From Rhodosporidiobolus odoratus (taxonomy: Eukaryota; Basidiomycota; Microbotryomycetes; Sporidiobolales; Sporidiobolaceae), in NCBI GenBank assembly GCA_034387635.1, contig JAOANU010000002.1:930001-994000 (forward strand): a DNA stretch of 64,000 nucleotides. The letters are read 5' to 3'. The first letter of the stretch is position 1, and each line of letters starts with the position of its first letter. This document shows positions 44,884 through 57,755 of this stretch, piece by piece. Below the pieces are notes generated by a model. That model did no database searches and was not told the origin of the DNA. It saw only the letters and a list, made by a program, of their open reading frames with translations. The position numbers and the translations under genes are program-made.

Positions 44884-45030
44884 ACACAACACAGCAAGAT
44901 GAGACATGCCGCCGACTTGCCACTAGTCCAGGGAGCAAGCAAGCGTGACGCAGGATCGACGGGATGTACTGAGTATTGATCCTTTCCCGCCGCACTGGGC
45001 TGGTATTTCACCGTACATGACACGGTTGTA

Positions 45031-45123
45031 GTATTGAGCGGACGGCGACATGCCCACGACAACGTAGACGGGAACAGTGGCCGCAGTATGAGCGGACGGC
45101 CCCCAAACACCGTATTGAGCGAG
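45031..45123. repeat. Three spaced GTATTGAGCG(GACGG) motifs
   Basis: A 15-mer GTATTGAGCGGACGG at 45031-45045 recurs with one deletion at 45086-45099 (GTATGAGCGGACGG) and in part at 45112-45123 (GTATTGAGCGAG). The spacing is about 55 and 26 bp. These may be binding sites or remnants of a repeat. Confidence 0.6.
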
Positions 45124-45557
45124 CGCTAGGCTGGTAAATGATAAGGTCAGGATTCATATGCTGGGAGTGGGCGAATGACGTATCAATGCATGCCATCGCA
45201 GTCGAGTTGGCAAGCACTGCAGCAGAAGGCCGGTCCGCCAAGCCGACTGCCCCCGCGGTGAATGGGCGCTCATACCCGCGTGGAGTGCTAAAAGTGACGA
45301 CGTCGCAGAAAGACGGGCATGCCAGCCCGAGCGAGGCATATAAGTGCGTGGAGCAGAAGCGCAGGGTCGAGCGAGAACCAGCGAGAAGCGTTGCGAGGCA
45401 TTCTGGCGACTCTGTAGCGTCTCGAGGCTGGAGGAAGGCGCCGATGTAAGCTAACCTGGGTGGTGCACAAGGCTGGGCAAGCTCGCAGGCTCTGCAGACG
45501 TGGTCGATGCTCGGGATGTGCTGTTTCGCGGTACCATGTGCGACAGGGGCGATACTT

Positions 45558-46040
45558 TCAGTTAACTGTCCAGCGACGCAAAAGCGCAAAAAGGGTGAGA
45601 AGAGAAAGGAGAAGACAGACGTTGATGTACAGCCACGTGCCCGTTCTCTCCACAGCGGACGTCATGTGCAGAACATTGGCCAGGGTGGCGCCTACGACGC
45701 AGCAAGTCAGACCGGCGAGAAAGGAGGCAAGCGAAAAAAGAACGCGGTCTGCATTGGTGAGCACACCTCGAGTCCCCGTCACGCGCATTGTAAGCGAGTT
45801 GCAAGCGAGTATACGCCTTCGTAACGATAATGGCCAGTCCCGCTTGTCCCAGCCAGACGCCGACTTCGCAGAGGGCCGCCTGACAATGCGCACGCTGGGC
45901 GAACGGCGGGGCGTGGTCGGATGGCGCAAAAATCCTCTATCCAACCTACTTGTCTGGGCTCTCGAGCTACAACGGGCGTCCTCGAGCTGTTCTTGCGGAG
46001 GAATGCCGGCTGAAACAGTCGAGGAGGAGATGAGCGATTG
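45558..46040 (-). pseudogene. Possible relic of a multi-span membrane protein
   Basis: On the minus strand, one frame reads ALCEVGVWLGQAGLAIIV followed by TKAYTRLQLAYNA. The next frame reads RVLFSLASFLAGLTCCVV, then WLYINVCLLLSLLTLFAL before a stop at 45558. The pieces look like consecutive segments of one fungal membrane protein with good codon bias. They lie in different frames, and only a very short (about 34-nt) intron would join them. I cannot extend a clean model upstream. It is either a decayed gene or a real gene whose 5' exons I failed to find. Confidence 0.3.
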
Positions 46041-46261
46041 TTTGACGAGAGCCGCGGGGCGCGAGGCATGTCCTGCCGGTGTGTGGGTAAGCTCGATGTG
46101 CCGAACATAGCATCCTTCGGCAGTCAGCGGATGAGGTGGTGAAAGCTGATGGAAGTGCGAAAGCAGAGAAGGTTCGTTCCGATGATTTCCTTGTTTCCCG
46201 ACGCTAAACTCGCCTCTACTCTCTTTCTGTTTCGCCATACACTCCTGAAATAACCACTGCC

Positions 46262-47806
46262 ATGTCCTCCAACAAGCGCGTGGTCGTTCTCGGTGCTGGC
46301 GGTGCGTACGCCTTTTCCCCCACGTCGACCAGTCAAGGCCTTATCAGGCAACCGGCCCGCCTTGTGAGAAGCTGACATCTCGCGATACCGCAGTGATCGG
46401 ACTCACCTGCGCCCTCCACCTCGCCAAGAGCGGCTATGCTGTGCACATCATCGCCCGCGATTTGCCGGAGGACTCGACTTCGCAAGGATTTGCCTCGCCC
46501 TGGGCTGTCAGCGACTCCCTCTGCACCAGCCGTTGCCTGTTGCTGATTGTTCTGACCAGCAGGGCGCGAACTGGACACCGTTTTTGTCGCTAAAAGACGG
46601 GCCGAGAGAGGCAAGATGGGAAAAGCGCACCTTGTTCGTCTTTTTCCTCGCTGCATGTTCGACGAGCGCATTTCCTGACCTTTGTTACACACGGGTCATT
46701 TACCGTAGCGAAGAATTGCGCAAGCACATCCCAAGCGGTCGGGCTCTGCTGCTTGAGGGGACCCGTCGTTTCGCAGAAAAGGAGGATGGGCTGCTTGGGA
46801 ATTGGTATAGTGACCTTACGCCGAATGTAAGCCCTCGTCTACCTGTGATTTGGTTGCCGCAGTCGCCATTATCACCATAGTCCCCTGACGCAACGAGAAC
46901 CGTGGCTGACATTTCTGCCTGTACAGTACAAGCGACTCCCTCCCTCAGAATGCCCGCCCAACTCCGTTGGCGTCTCTTACGACACCATATCGGTTAACGC
47001 CCCCGCCTACATCCTCTACCTAGCGGAACAGTTGCGCTCCCTAGGCGCAACCTTCTCGCGCCGCAACATCCTCTCGCTCGACGAAGCCTTCTCTGCGTTC
47101 CCGTACAGCGATCGCCCCGACGTTCTCGTCAACGCCACAGGTCTCGGTGCCAAAACAATTGCTGGCTTGGAGGACCCCACTGTCGAGCCGATCCGTGGTC
47201 AGACCGTGCTCGTCAAGTCTTCGTGCGTTCGCTGTACCATGGATTCTTCCGATCACGACAGCCCCGCCTACATAATCCCTCGACCAGGCGGTGAGGTCAT
47301 CTGTGGTGGGTCGTATGGAGTCGGTGATTGGGATCTTTCCGTCAACCCCGCCCTTTCCGAGCGCATCCTCCAGCAATGCTTCAAGCTCGACCCAAGCATT
47401 TCCCAGGACGGTACGCTTGCAGGTATCGAGGTACTTCGGCATAACGTCGGCTTGAGGCCGAGTAGGCGAGGTGGACCACGGCTCGAAGCAGAAAGGCTGA
47501 GTTTGCCGGTAGCGTCGACGCTTGCGCCATCGGCTTCGAAGGCAGTTGAGGGGAGGGGGGTATCCGTTATACACGCTTACGGTACGTCCCTCGACTTTCC
47601 TCCATTTACTTGACTGTACTAGCAGCGCCGTCCCGAGCGTACTGCCTGACAGATCCCTGTGGACCTTGTTTCCAGCTCATTTGTTTTCTTTTCCTGCAGG
47701 CTTCGGTCCCGCTGGCTACCAACAGTCTATCGGCGCTGCAGAAGACGTGCATAAGCTCGTCGACCAGCACTTCGAGCGCTATTCGCTGGCGCAGGCTAAG
47801 CTGTAG
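46262..47806 (+). CDS. DAO1: D-amino-acid oxidase, peroxisomal
   Basis: Six exons (46262-46301, 46394-46506, 46563-46633, 46709-46826, 46927-47581, 47700-47806) encode 367 residues, one fewer than my recollection of the Rhodotorula gracilis enzyme, which it resembles throughout. The flavoenzyme oxidises D-amino acids to 2-oxo acids, ammonia and hydrogen peroxide. Visible: the FAD dinucleotide motif VVVLGAGVIGL at the start, [69 protein letters not shown] (holding the two active-site Tyr), [18 protein letters not shown] (with the substrate-binding Arg) and [13 protein letters not shown]. The last three residues, AKL, form a PTS1 peroxisomal signal. It lets the yeast use D-alanine and similar compounds as a nitrogen source. 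Confidence 0.96.
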
Positions 47807-48236
47807 CAGGACCTTATGCAGCCATGCAGCACTACTTTTTTCTTGTCGGAGATCGGTTCCGACTGCGTAAGCGTCTACTAAACTGCATCGGTTCTTAATC
47901 GAGCTTGTCCTGCTGTCTCCCGTTCCCGTATCGCAGTAGTACGTCTTCGGCTCGTTTCGAAGGACGAGGAAGGCCAGGATTTTTCCTTGTCCTTTCCCTC
48001 GGAATATCTGAGCTGCGACAGCTGCTGCCTTGTATTCGCATGACCTTGACACGGACTAGAGAGTACTTTCAGGTGGCGCAGAGTCATCTGGCACTTTGAG
48101 TTGTGCGAGGCTGGCGACGTTTGACCGTTCGGCTTCGTTCCAGCGAACAGCGAACCTCGGTTTTCGTCTTGCTCCCCTCGTTCTCCTCCTTGTTACCTCA
48201 CTCCGACCTGAACACACTCAAACACACATAGCAAGT
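47807..48236. promoter_or_regulatory. Intergenic region between DAO1 and RCF2
   Basis: This is 430 bp, same orientation on both sides. It should contain the DAO1 3' end and the RCF2 promoter. No distinct element is recognised. Confidence 0.35.
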
Positions 48237-49328
48237 ATGGTAAAGGTGCGCTCTCCCTCGCTCGTGCTCACTTTCATGGGACAATTCCTTGACATCACTT
48301 GCTCCCCATCGACATCGGATGGCCACAGCAAGCTGCAGACCGCGAGGATCAGAACGCACACTACTCGGCAACCGTCTACGGTGGTCTGCGAGGTGGAGCA
48401 ACCGCACTAGCGGCGGGTGGAGTGGGCGCTGTCGCCGCCCAAAGATACGGTGTCAAGGCATGGCAAGGATTGACCCTACCGCTCAAGGCTTTCGCTCTCA
48501 CGTACGTCCTCGTTCCTCTGCAACAGACACATTGCCGGGCGAGCTGACCTGGTTTCTCGGTTTCTCTCCCCTATTCGCAACCCTCTCGCCTGCTATTGCG
48601 ACATTACCCCTCTTCCCCCTTTCTCCTTCCATTCTTCAACAGTGCCGTCGGTACCGCTGGATTCATCGTCAACGCCGACAAAGCCGCGCGTGAATACGAG
48701 CTGCGCAAATACGCCATCGGAAGCGGTACGGAGCTGGAACGCATTTCGCATGAAGGGCAAAGGCTGGAGCAGGAGGCCGGTATTGGCGGAGCGAAGAAGA
48801 CTGTGGAAGCTCCTCACAGCACAAAGGAGGCCGTTGTCGAGTGGGCTAAGGAAAACCGGTGGACGGCTGTCGGTCTCTCGTGCGTTTCCTCCCCTTTCCC
48901 CCTTGTCCTGCTTTCACTGCCATGCGCACCAAATTCGTCGCAACTCAGGATCGTGCTGAGCGAGACTGACCTCTGACAATACCCGTACGCAGTTGGGCGG
49001 CATCCATGGTTGGGTCCGGCGCCTATATCGCTTCGTCTCCCCTCTCTTTCGCCCAGAAGCTCGTCCAGGTATGTCGACGTAACTTTGACTCCGTCTAGCT
49101 GCGCATCACTGACGCTAGATGCTCGCGATGCAGGCCCGTATGGTAGCACAAGGCCTTACCGTCGCCGTTCTTCTCGCGTCGGCCGGCTTGACCCAAATAC
49201 CTAATGCGGCAGGCAAGTCGGACGACGAAATCAAGCGGGAGGACCGTGAGCGGGCGATGTACTCGTGGGGCAAGAACTCCCCTCACGCTCAGCATGCTCA
49301 GCGGGAGGATGCCAAGTCGTCGGCTTAG
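48237..49328 (+). CDS. RCF2: Respiratory supercomplex factor 2 (HIG1 domain)
   Basis: Five exons (48237-48245, 48329-48501, 48643-48879, 48993-49068, 49134-49328) give 229 residues, close to yeast Rcf2. Rcf proteins sit in the mitochondrial inner membrane and tune cytochrome c oxidase and supercomplexes. The N-terminal half has Ala/Gly-rich hydrophobic stretches (GGATALAAGGVGAVAA and TAVGTAGFIVNADKA). The C-terminal half carries the HIG1 domain: WAASMVGSGAYIAS, FAQKLVQARMVAQGLT and VAVLLASAGL, two spans joined by a basic loop. A charged tail (SDDEIKREDRERAMYSWG) follows. The first coding exon holds only three codons (MVK). Rcf2 rather than Rcf1 is chosen because the HIG1 domain is C-terminal and an extra N-terminal membrane region is present. 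Confidence 0.85.
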
Positions 49329-49766
49329 AATAGACAGCAGATGGAGGTGGTTTGACCCTCGCCGTACAGATTGTATTCTAGACTATCCGCAGTATCTACT
49401 CTGTAAGCGGATCAGCAGCTACCTGGTCTCCAGATCTCCCGCTGAAGTTTTCGAGAGAGGATACACTCTGAATGCAATACTCCCGTTCAATTAGCTTTCT
49501 TCTTTCTCTCGACTGTGATGCTTTGAAATCGTGTGGCTGCTCTACGCGCCTGAGTTTGTCCTTGTAGTTGTTCATACAGATGGTAGACTGCAGAGCGTGT
49601 CGGCGACCTGAGGCCTGTGGGGCGACTTGCAATTGCTTGGTCGGGTCGTGGCTCGTCGGCATTTTTCGGCTGTCTGAACTCGTTCGCCGTGGACCCTCGT
49701 TTCTCTCTTGATCTCGCTTGTTCTGCTTCCTTACTCTCGCTATCTCTTTCATCCTCTGTTTTGCCC
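49329..49766. promoter_or_regulatory. Intergenic region upstream of PUT2
   Basis: This is 438 bp, same orientation on both sides. It should contain the RCF2 3' end and the PUT2 promoter. CT-rich sequence precedes the PUT2 start. Nothing else is recognised. Confidence 0.35.
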
Positions 49767-51960
<2,194 letters not shown>

Positions 51961-52526
51961 TAATGGATCGGTACTATAGGAGGGTGGAGCAAAGTGTGAG
52001 AGAGAAGCGGAGAAGCTGGAAAACCGGGGCACGGGAAGGTCCGGCATTTTTCCCTGTTTCTCATTCCTCTATCCTCTACTGTCCCTCCGCCTATCCCTCA
52101 CTCCTCCTCTTCTCCTCCTGCGCTTTGCGAATGTTCCGCCGTCGCCGTGACATACTTCGACCCCCTCTAGCTGTTTCTTCTTGTGTCGGGCTGTTGAGGT
52201 ATCCCAGTCCTCTTGTACTTGCATTGTATACTGTCGCCGTTGCCTGACGCTCTAAGACACGGGGCGACCGTGATCGCGGGAGCTCGCAAGCGCTGCTCAT
52301 TTGCTGATCAACCTCGTCGAAGAAGGGATCGCGCGACCTTCTCAACCGAGTGTCTTTTCTATTTCCATTCCGCGCCTAGGCGATAGCCTCGTATAGTGTT
52401 CAATAGCAGCTGCAAGGCTGGGCGCGACCGGGCAATACTGCAACTAGGCTACTCAGCCGCTTTTTTCACGATAAAACACAAATTACTCCACCAAGCGGAA
52501 TATGCTATGTCTCACCCCAACACACT
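51961..52526. other. Convergent 3' intergenic region
   Basis: This is 566 bp between the stops of PUT2 (+) and ERJ5 (-). It should contain both 3' UTRs. I see no gene, repeat or RNA that I can support. Confidence 0.4.
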
Positions 52527-54229
52527 TCACGACGACGCCTTGGGCCTCGGCACCGTCTTCCTCCTCCTGCCTCCGACCTTGCCCATCCCCTCAATCCCCT
52601 TGCCCTGAACCCTCGGCTTCCCTTCACCTCCCGAAGTAGCATCATCGCTCGTCGCGCCCGACTCGTCGCCTGAAGTCGCGTCAGGGACAGCGAGGGACGA
52701 GGGCTTGCGGTACGCCTTCTTGGATTTCTTGTTGGCGGCCGTGGCGGAACCGGGGAGGCGCTTGTAGATTTGGGCGGGGAGCCAGGTCGACTTGAAAGTT
52801 GGCTTGATGGCGGCGTCTTCGGTCAGGAGGTTCTCTGCGAGAAGCGACAACATCAGTAGGGAGGTATCGAGGGTAGGCAGAAGACGACAACGAATAGGTG
52901 GAAACGCACCTTTGCGGTTCTCGACGATGAAGACGTTGTCGCCCTCGACGACCATCTCGACAGCCGTGTTGGGGCCAGTGGGCTTGCCGTCGTTGATGCC
53001 AGGAAGGCCGAGGGGATCGCCTTGCTCACCAAGCTTGACTTTGAGCTTCTTGCGTCCGGCAAGGGGCTTTTTGGTAGGACCCCAGGCGGCTTCCAAGGCT
53101 TGGGTGCGGAACCTGCGATGAGTACTGGGTCAGCAGGATGCACCACGTGCACGTGATACAAAGTGAGACGTACTGGCCTATGCGCATCTTCTGCAGACGC
53201 CACTGCATGTAAAGGAAGAGGTACTGGACAAAGCAGGAGAAAACGACGAGGCCCGTAACGACGGCACCAAGACCAGGGCGGTAGCGAGAGTAGTAGTCTG
53301 CGTGAGCACACGCAGGTCAGCCCAGCGGATCGTCATAGGGGGGAGATGATGCAAGCGCACAGCCGGTACCTGCAAAGAAACGGGTGTGAGCTGAGGACAG
53401 AGGCTAGGGAGGCAGGATCAGACGCACCACGCCACTTGGGCACACCGTTGGTCTCGAAGAAGTCGTAGCTATCGACGACATGGCAAGTTAGCATGTTGAC
53501 CGGTAAGACATGAGAATGGGAACTGACCGTTTTCGCTTCTCCTCGTCCTTGAGGATTGCGTTGATGACACCGAGACGAGCGAAGCGGTCCGCTACTTGCT
53601 TGTTGTCCGGATTCTTGTCCGGGCTGATGATCGAGAAGGACGGGTCAAGGACTGAACTCACACGAAAAAACAACGAGGATAGCAGGCGAGGGAAGAAGTA
53701 AGCGAGACGTACTGCAGCTCGAGGGATCGCTTGCGGTAGGCCTTTGCGAGCTCCTTGTCTGTAGCGGCTTTGGTCGTGTTCATGAAGGTGTCTGTCCAAG
53801 AAAAGAGGAGGGCCGAGTAAGCGAAAGATGCCGCGGCGGCCGAACGAAAGGACAGCGTACAGAAAGTGGTGCCCTTGCCCTCTGCCTTTTCGAGCGCCGA
53901 GACGATGTCGAAGATCTCACTGCAGCGTGATTGAGGGCATCTCGGTCAGTGACCTTGTCTTGCTGTGCTGGCTCACCTCTGCCAGGTGTGATCAGACGGG
54001 TGATCGAGTGCATCCCTGACGAGCTGAACGGTAGAATCAGGGCTGTGGAGGACAACTGAACTGACTGGTCTTCGTTGGTCCAGGCGAGTGCGCTGCCGGG
54101 AGAGAGTGAGGGTCAGCTAATGAGGCTAGATGGGGGAGGATGGGAGAGGAAGACGGGGAACGGCTGGACGTACGGGGATGCTACGAGTGCGAGAGTGGCA
54201 GCACCTGCTACGATAGGGGCTAGCTTCAT
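52527..54229 (-). CDS. ERJ5: ER membrane DnaJ-domain protein Erj5
   Basis: Ten exons (54174-54229, 54066-54092, 53861-53919, 53713-53791, 53528-53623, 53428-53468, 53361-53369, 53174-53297, 52910-53112, 52527-52834) give 333 residues. A signal peptide (MKLAPIVAGAATLALVASPALA) leads to the lumenal WTNEDHEIFDIVSALEKAEG block, the hallmark of fungal Erj5. The J domain follows, with AYRKRSLELHPDKNPDN (HPD intact) and RYDFFETNGVPKW. Next come a membrane span (VVTGLVVFSCFVQYLFLYM) and a basic, Ser-rich cytosolic tail. Erj5 is a J-protein cofactor of the lumenal Hsp70 Kar2/BiP in folding. Exon 7 has 9 nt. The 146-nt intron 2 contains a possible 39-nt in-frame exon (53977-54015) that would split the EDH-EIFD block. 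Confidence 0.88.
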
Positions 54230-54504
54230 GGTTGATAGTACTGCTCAATGTGTGTAGCAGGCCAAGGGAGATGAGGCTACAGTACTAACTGTAAGTACCA
54301 CTCTTTTGATCTTTTGCCCCGCTTACACTCTCTCAGTCCACCTGGGTACACTCGCACGCGACCATATACTGCTTGCCACAGCTACCTGGGCGATCCATCC
54401 ATCAGCTGAACCAGCGCAACTCGCTTGACCCATCCACCGGCTCATCTCATCTGACCTTTCAATCAGACCCTCTCCCTTGAGCAAAGCAGTAGCGCAGCTT
54501 GACC
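54230..54504. promoter_or_regulatory. Divergent promoter between ERJ5 and the unknown gene
   Basis: This is 275 bp between divergent starts. No ER-stress element is recognised by eye. Confidence 0.4.
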
Positions 54505-55562
54505 ATGTTGACACAGCAAGACGGTCAGTCCCCTCTACTCATCGTGTCCGTGTTCTACTCCACACACTGACCCAATGCCCTCCCTCGCATGCCTCGCAAT
54601 CTCCCATTGCCGCCCCCACTTCTCGTCGAACCACCCATCAACACCCTGCACAGTCGTCCGCCTGCTATCAAAAGAGCCCCCGCCATCTCAAGTCGTCGTT
54701 TTCTCCATCCTCCATGCGTAAGTCCCCAGCCTTCGCTCGCTTACCGACACTGGCAGCCCGTTCCCTCGTCGCGCTCGCCTCTATCTCTTCCTCCCCCCCC
54801 CTTGAAACACTGCCTGATACTGCCTCTCCTGCCAGCTACGTCTACTCGAAGTCTTCTCGAGGTAACCTCCCCTCCGAAAGCATCTCCAAACTCCTCTCGA
54901 TCTACCGCAAACTCGTCCAGCGCAACAACGGTCACCCTCTCTCGTCCTTCTCGCCCGTCTCGCGAGCCTTCGAAGCCATAAAGTCCCAACTCATCATCGT
55001 CAATAGAAAGTGGTATACCCAGGGGGCACTCGCGTTTGGCCCGCTCGGCGCAATCGGTGCAACAGGCGGGGATCCGGACGCACAGCTAGCATGGACGAAA
55101 GCGACGGATGGAAAGGTCAAGGTCTTCCCTGAGGGTGCGGCGGGAGGAGCAATGGGGTGGCAACCTGGAGAGATGGACGCAGGCAGGATCGTCGATGCCA
55201 CTTATCAGGATTCGGCGGATCCGCTGGCCTCGTTGAGCAGGTCGGGAGGCATGGGTGCGCCGCCGGTGTATGATGGGCCTCCGCCAGACGATACCGTCGT
55301 CAACGCCCTGAACGAGCGACGAGAACAGGATGAGGCGGGTACGGCTGCACCGGCGGGATGGAGGGATTCGGTCGACACGGCTGAGGGAGGAAAGGAGCTG
55401 TCAGGCTCCGTTCAGCGTTCGAATATCGACGAGGGCGCGGCACACCTCGCTCGATTGCGGCTGATGAAGGAGGAAAAGGAGCGTAGAGACTCGGTGTCGC
55501 CCTCCTCAGCGTCACCTCCAATCATAGAAGAGGCCCCAGCAACGGGGCGGTCATCAAGTTGA
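54505..55562 (+). CDS. Protein of unknown function, helical N-terminus
   Basis: Three exons (54505-54523, 54654-54717, 54836-55562) encode 269 residues in one frame. The beginning (MLTQQDVVRLLSKEPPPSQ) and the following helical part (SISKLLSIYRKLVQRN, FEAIKSQLIIVNRKWY) look like a folded helical domain. The middle is Gly/Asp-rich, and the end is a charged helix (HLARLRLMKEEKERRD) followed by a Ser/Pro-rich tail. I do not recognise the family. It converges on LSC2 or its duplicated fragment. The last 33 codons, together with the downstream region, lie in a segment repeated 2,546 bp to the right (57.9-58.9 kb). Confidence 0.6.
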
Positions 55563-56336
55563 GCCTCTCCTACTCCCCGCTACCTTCATTCCCTTCTCCC
55601 GTCCATCAGGTAGGATACCTGTAAAGCTGTTGTCATCCTTGTTGTCAGACTCGTAGACTCGCCCGTATCACCTCTGCTACTCTGGTTGCAAGTTTGAAAA
55701 TTCCTTTCCGTGTGTCTCGGTCTGGTTGGTACAGCAGCAGCTCTCAACAGGCAAGCGCAAAGCATCAAAGATATTATGTCTAGTAGGTATCGTTGTTGCC
55801 CGGAGAAAACAGATATAGCACGGTACTCCCTCCCTCCTCCTTGTCCATCCCTGCTGCCTATGCTACGTGCCCACACCCCGTTCATTGCGCAGCCTTGACA
55901 GCAGCAGCGGCGGCTACAGAACAAGCAATATAGTGTATCAGAGAATCAGAGAGTCAGCAAACGAGAAAGCCTCACTCTGGATAGGGAGAATGCAAGAACG
56001 CACCCTCGTCCAGTCCATCGTACGCAAAGATCTTCATCTTGGACTCGCGAATGAGCTCCTTTGCCTCAGCTTCCTTCGTACCCTGAAGGCGCACAATCAA
56101 GGGAATAGTCATCTCAAGCTCCTTTGCCTGCAGAGTCAAGACCGAAAGACAGAAAAAATGAGGATCAGTCAATCAGGTTTACGAGAAGAGACAGGAGGGG
56201 GAGCTGTATCCTTACCGCCATGATGATGCCCTCTGCAATGACGTCGCAGCGCATGCTGTGGGACGAAAAGTAGTCAGCACACGGAAAGAAGATCTAGCGG
56301 GAAGAAAAAGAGAAAGGAAGCGTGAGGAGAGGGCAA
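55459..56336. repeat. Direct repeat, copy 1 (878-bp identical core)
   Basis: This tract is identical, base for base as far as I can compare, to 58005-58882, always at an offset of 2,546 bp. Similarity goes on outwards on both sides with rising divergence: mismatches begin at 55458 and 56337, and recognisable homology reaches about 55360 and 56370. It holds the 3' end of the unknown gene, the spacer, and the last three exons of LSC2. Confidence 0.92.
55882..56255 (-). pseudogene. LSC2 3' fragment (last three exons only)
   Basis: Exons equivalent to LSC2 exons 9-11 are found at 56216-56255, 56004-56127 and 55882-55913, with intact splice sites and stop, identical to the functional copy. Upstream, homology ends at about 56370, so exons 1-8 are missing. 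This fragment cannot make succinyl-CoA ligase. It marks the left copy of the direct repeat. Confidence 0.9.
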
Positions 56337-56370
56337 GGGGTGAAGAGTCTCTGGGAGATGTGCGTAGAAG

Positions 56371-57046
56371 CATGCTATGGATGCAATAGCAGTCAGCACA
56401 TCAACAGACAAGCAGAACAAAGAAGAGAAAAGGAAGCAAACGTGTGAGGACGGGGTAATTTTTTCTGCAAAATACGCTCAGAGGTGCCAGTCTCCCACTA
56501 ATGCAGCTGGTGGAGTCTGAAAAGTTGCAGTCATGCAGCATGAGTGGCTTCCAACGCCTGATTGAATTGAACAAAGGCAACAACCGGCAAAATCACAGTC
56601 AGCCCAAACAGACGCGCGGGAGGGTTGGTTAGTTGACTATCCACCTTGCGCGGCCATCAGATCTTTCTATGTAGGTCTGGTACATCCCAACGGCCTTTGC
56701 CTCTGCCAACCTGGCAGGCGAGGGGAAGTTGATCTTTCCTTTGACCTTCTCAATTCGCTTGTTCGCTTCTGTCTTGTGTCTTCACCGCTTCTGCCCTTCT
56801 GTTAGCTGCAAGAGCGCACCAAAGGTTACCGGTACTGTTTTTGACTCAATGACGTGTTTGAAAGGAAATGGGGAAAGTGAGCTCGTGACCGTATAGAAGA
56901 CCCTCACTGTGACCTCCTTTCACACTCTTTCTTTGTGTGCGGCAATTGGAGAAGCAACACCTTTGGTAGCCTCAGAGGTTTCTTCTTGACTGGCACGTAT
57001 GCTGGCTGTTTCTCTTGCCACAATCGCCGTTCGTGAGGCGCTTCCA
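56371..57046. other. Non-genic spacer left of the transposon
   Basis: This 676-bp stretch is less G+C-rich than its neighbours and has no intact gene. Its left part (56380-56450) again resembles the LSC2 intron beside it, as if a second, degraded repeat of that intron. A minus-strand frame of about 48 codons ending near 56630 (KINFPSPARLAEAKAVGM, YQTYIERSDGRAR) reads like a protein fragment and may be a relic. Confidence 0.4.
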
Positions 57047-57755
57047 TAGAGAATGCCTTCCCGTGCCCGTGGGTCCCGTTAAACGGTGACACCGGGGCAG
57101 AAGCCCTTGTTTTGGCCAACGGGATCACAACAGGGATCGGGACTCCGTCATTCCCGCTGAAACGGGGAAAACGGCGTCAAGACGGGCAACACGGGAGAAA
57201 AAGGTGAAACACAGGATAAAATTGCCCCACCTGGTTCATACCTCCGGACCAGACAGACAGGAAGCAAAGAAATGCTTGCGAGACGCAGTAGAGGCCGATT
57301 AACTTGACCGAGGATTACAAGAGCCAGGAGTACAATGGGGAGACCTCCTCACCCCTTCTGCAGACTTTTTGGCATGCCAAAGGCATGTGGGTTTTGCAGA
57401 CGCCTCATACCACTGAAGACTCTGTGGTATACAGCCTCCAATCAGTGGAACACCTGCACAGGCAGTGTGTACGGCCTTCTCTCGATTGAGAAGGTCAACT
57501 AATTACCGGCTTGCTTTTGGCTTGCAAGTGGGCTCTGGTAAACCCCAGGCTGAGTAGCAGGCTCCAATCGTATTCAATAAGACATGTCAATTTCTGGAGA
57601 CGTGCTGGAGCCTCAGGTGTTCAACGGGTATTTCCAATTTTGCAGCAATTCTCTACGGGGTAGGCCGACGGGTCCGGGCCCCAGTGAGCCCGTTCAGCCA
57701 GGTTGACGGGTCCCTGTCCCTGTCTGAGCCCCGTTGACCGGGAAGGCATTCTCTA
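57047..57755. mobile_element. hAT-like non-autonomous element (MITE), 709 bp
   Basis: The two ends are perfect 17-bp terminal inverted repeats, TAGAGAATGCCTTCCCG at 57047-57063 and its complement at 57739-57755. The outer bases TAGAG fit the hAT consensus YARNG. They are flanked by 8-bp direct repeats, CGCTTCCA (57039-57046) and CGCTTCCC (57756-57763), 7 of 8 matching, as expected of a hAT target-site duplication. Both subterminal regions are packed with ACGGG/CCCGT and GGGTCC words, typical of hAT ends. Inside there is only a 61-codon frame and no transposase, so it would depend on an enzyme encoded elsewhere. The mismatch in the duplication suggests an old insertion. Confidence 0.85.

Larger units (their letters stand above)
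44651..46261. other. 1.6-kb gene-poor region upstream of DAO1
   Basis: No intact gene is supported. It contains a CGCTCAA tandem (44863-44883), three copies of a GTATTGAGCG-type motif (45031-45123), and a membrane-protein-like relic on the minus strand (45558-46040). The right end must carry the DAO1 promoter; in related yeasts D-amino-acid oxidase is induced by D-alanine, but I recognise no operator. Confidence 0.4.

Noticed and set aside
45008..45589. 193-codon minus-strand frame
   Set aside because: Irregular composition with no domain, signal or splice support, and it overlaps the repeated promoter-like motifs.
49617..49766. In-frame extension upstream of the PUT2 ATG
   Set aside because: The chosen ATG at 49767 already gives a proper mitochondrial presequence, and the upstream residues look like non-coding sequence.
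57304..57489. 61-codon frame inside the hAT-like element as a transposase remnant
   Set aside because: Too short and without hAT dimerisation or catalytic sequence.
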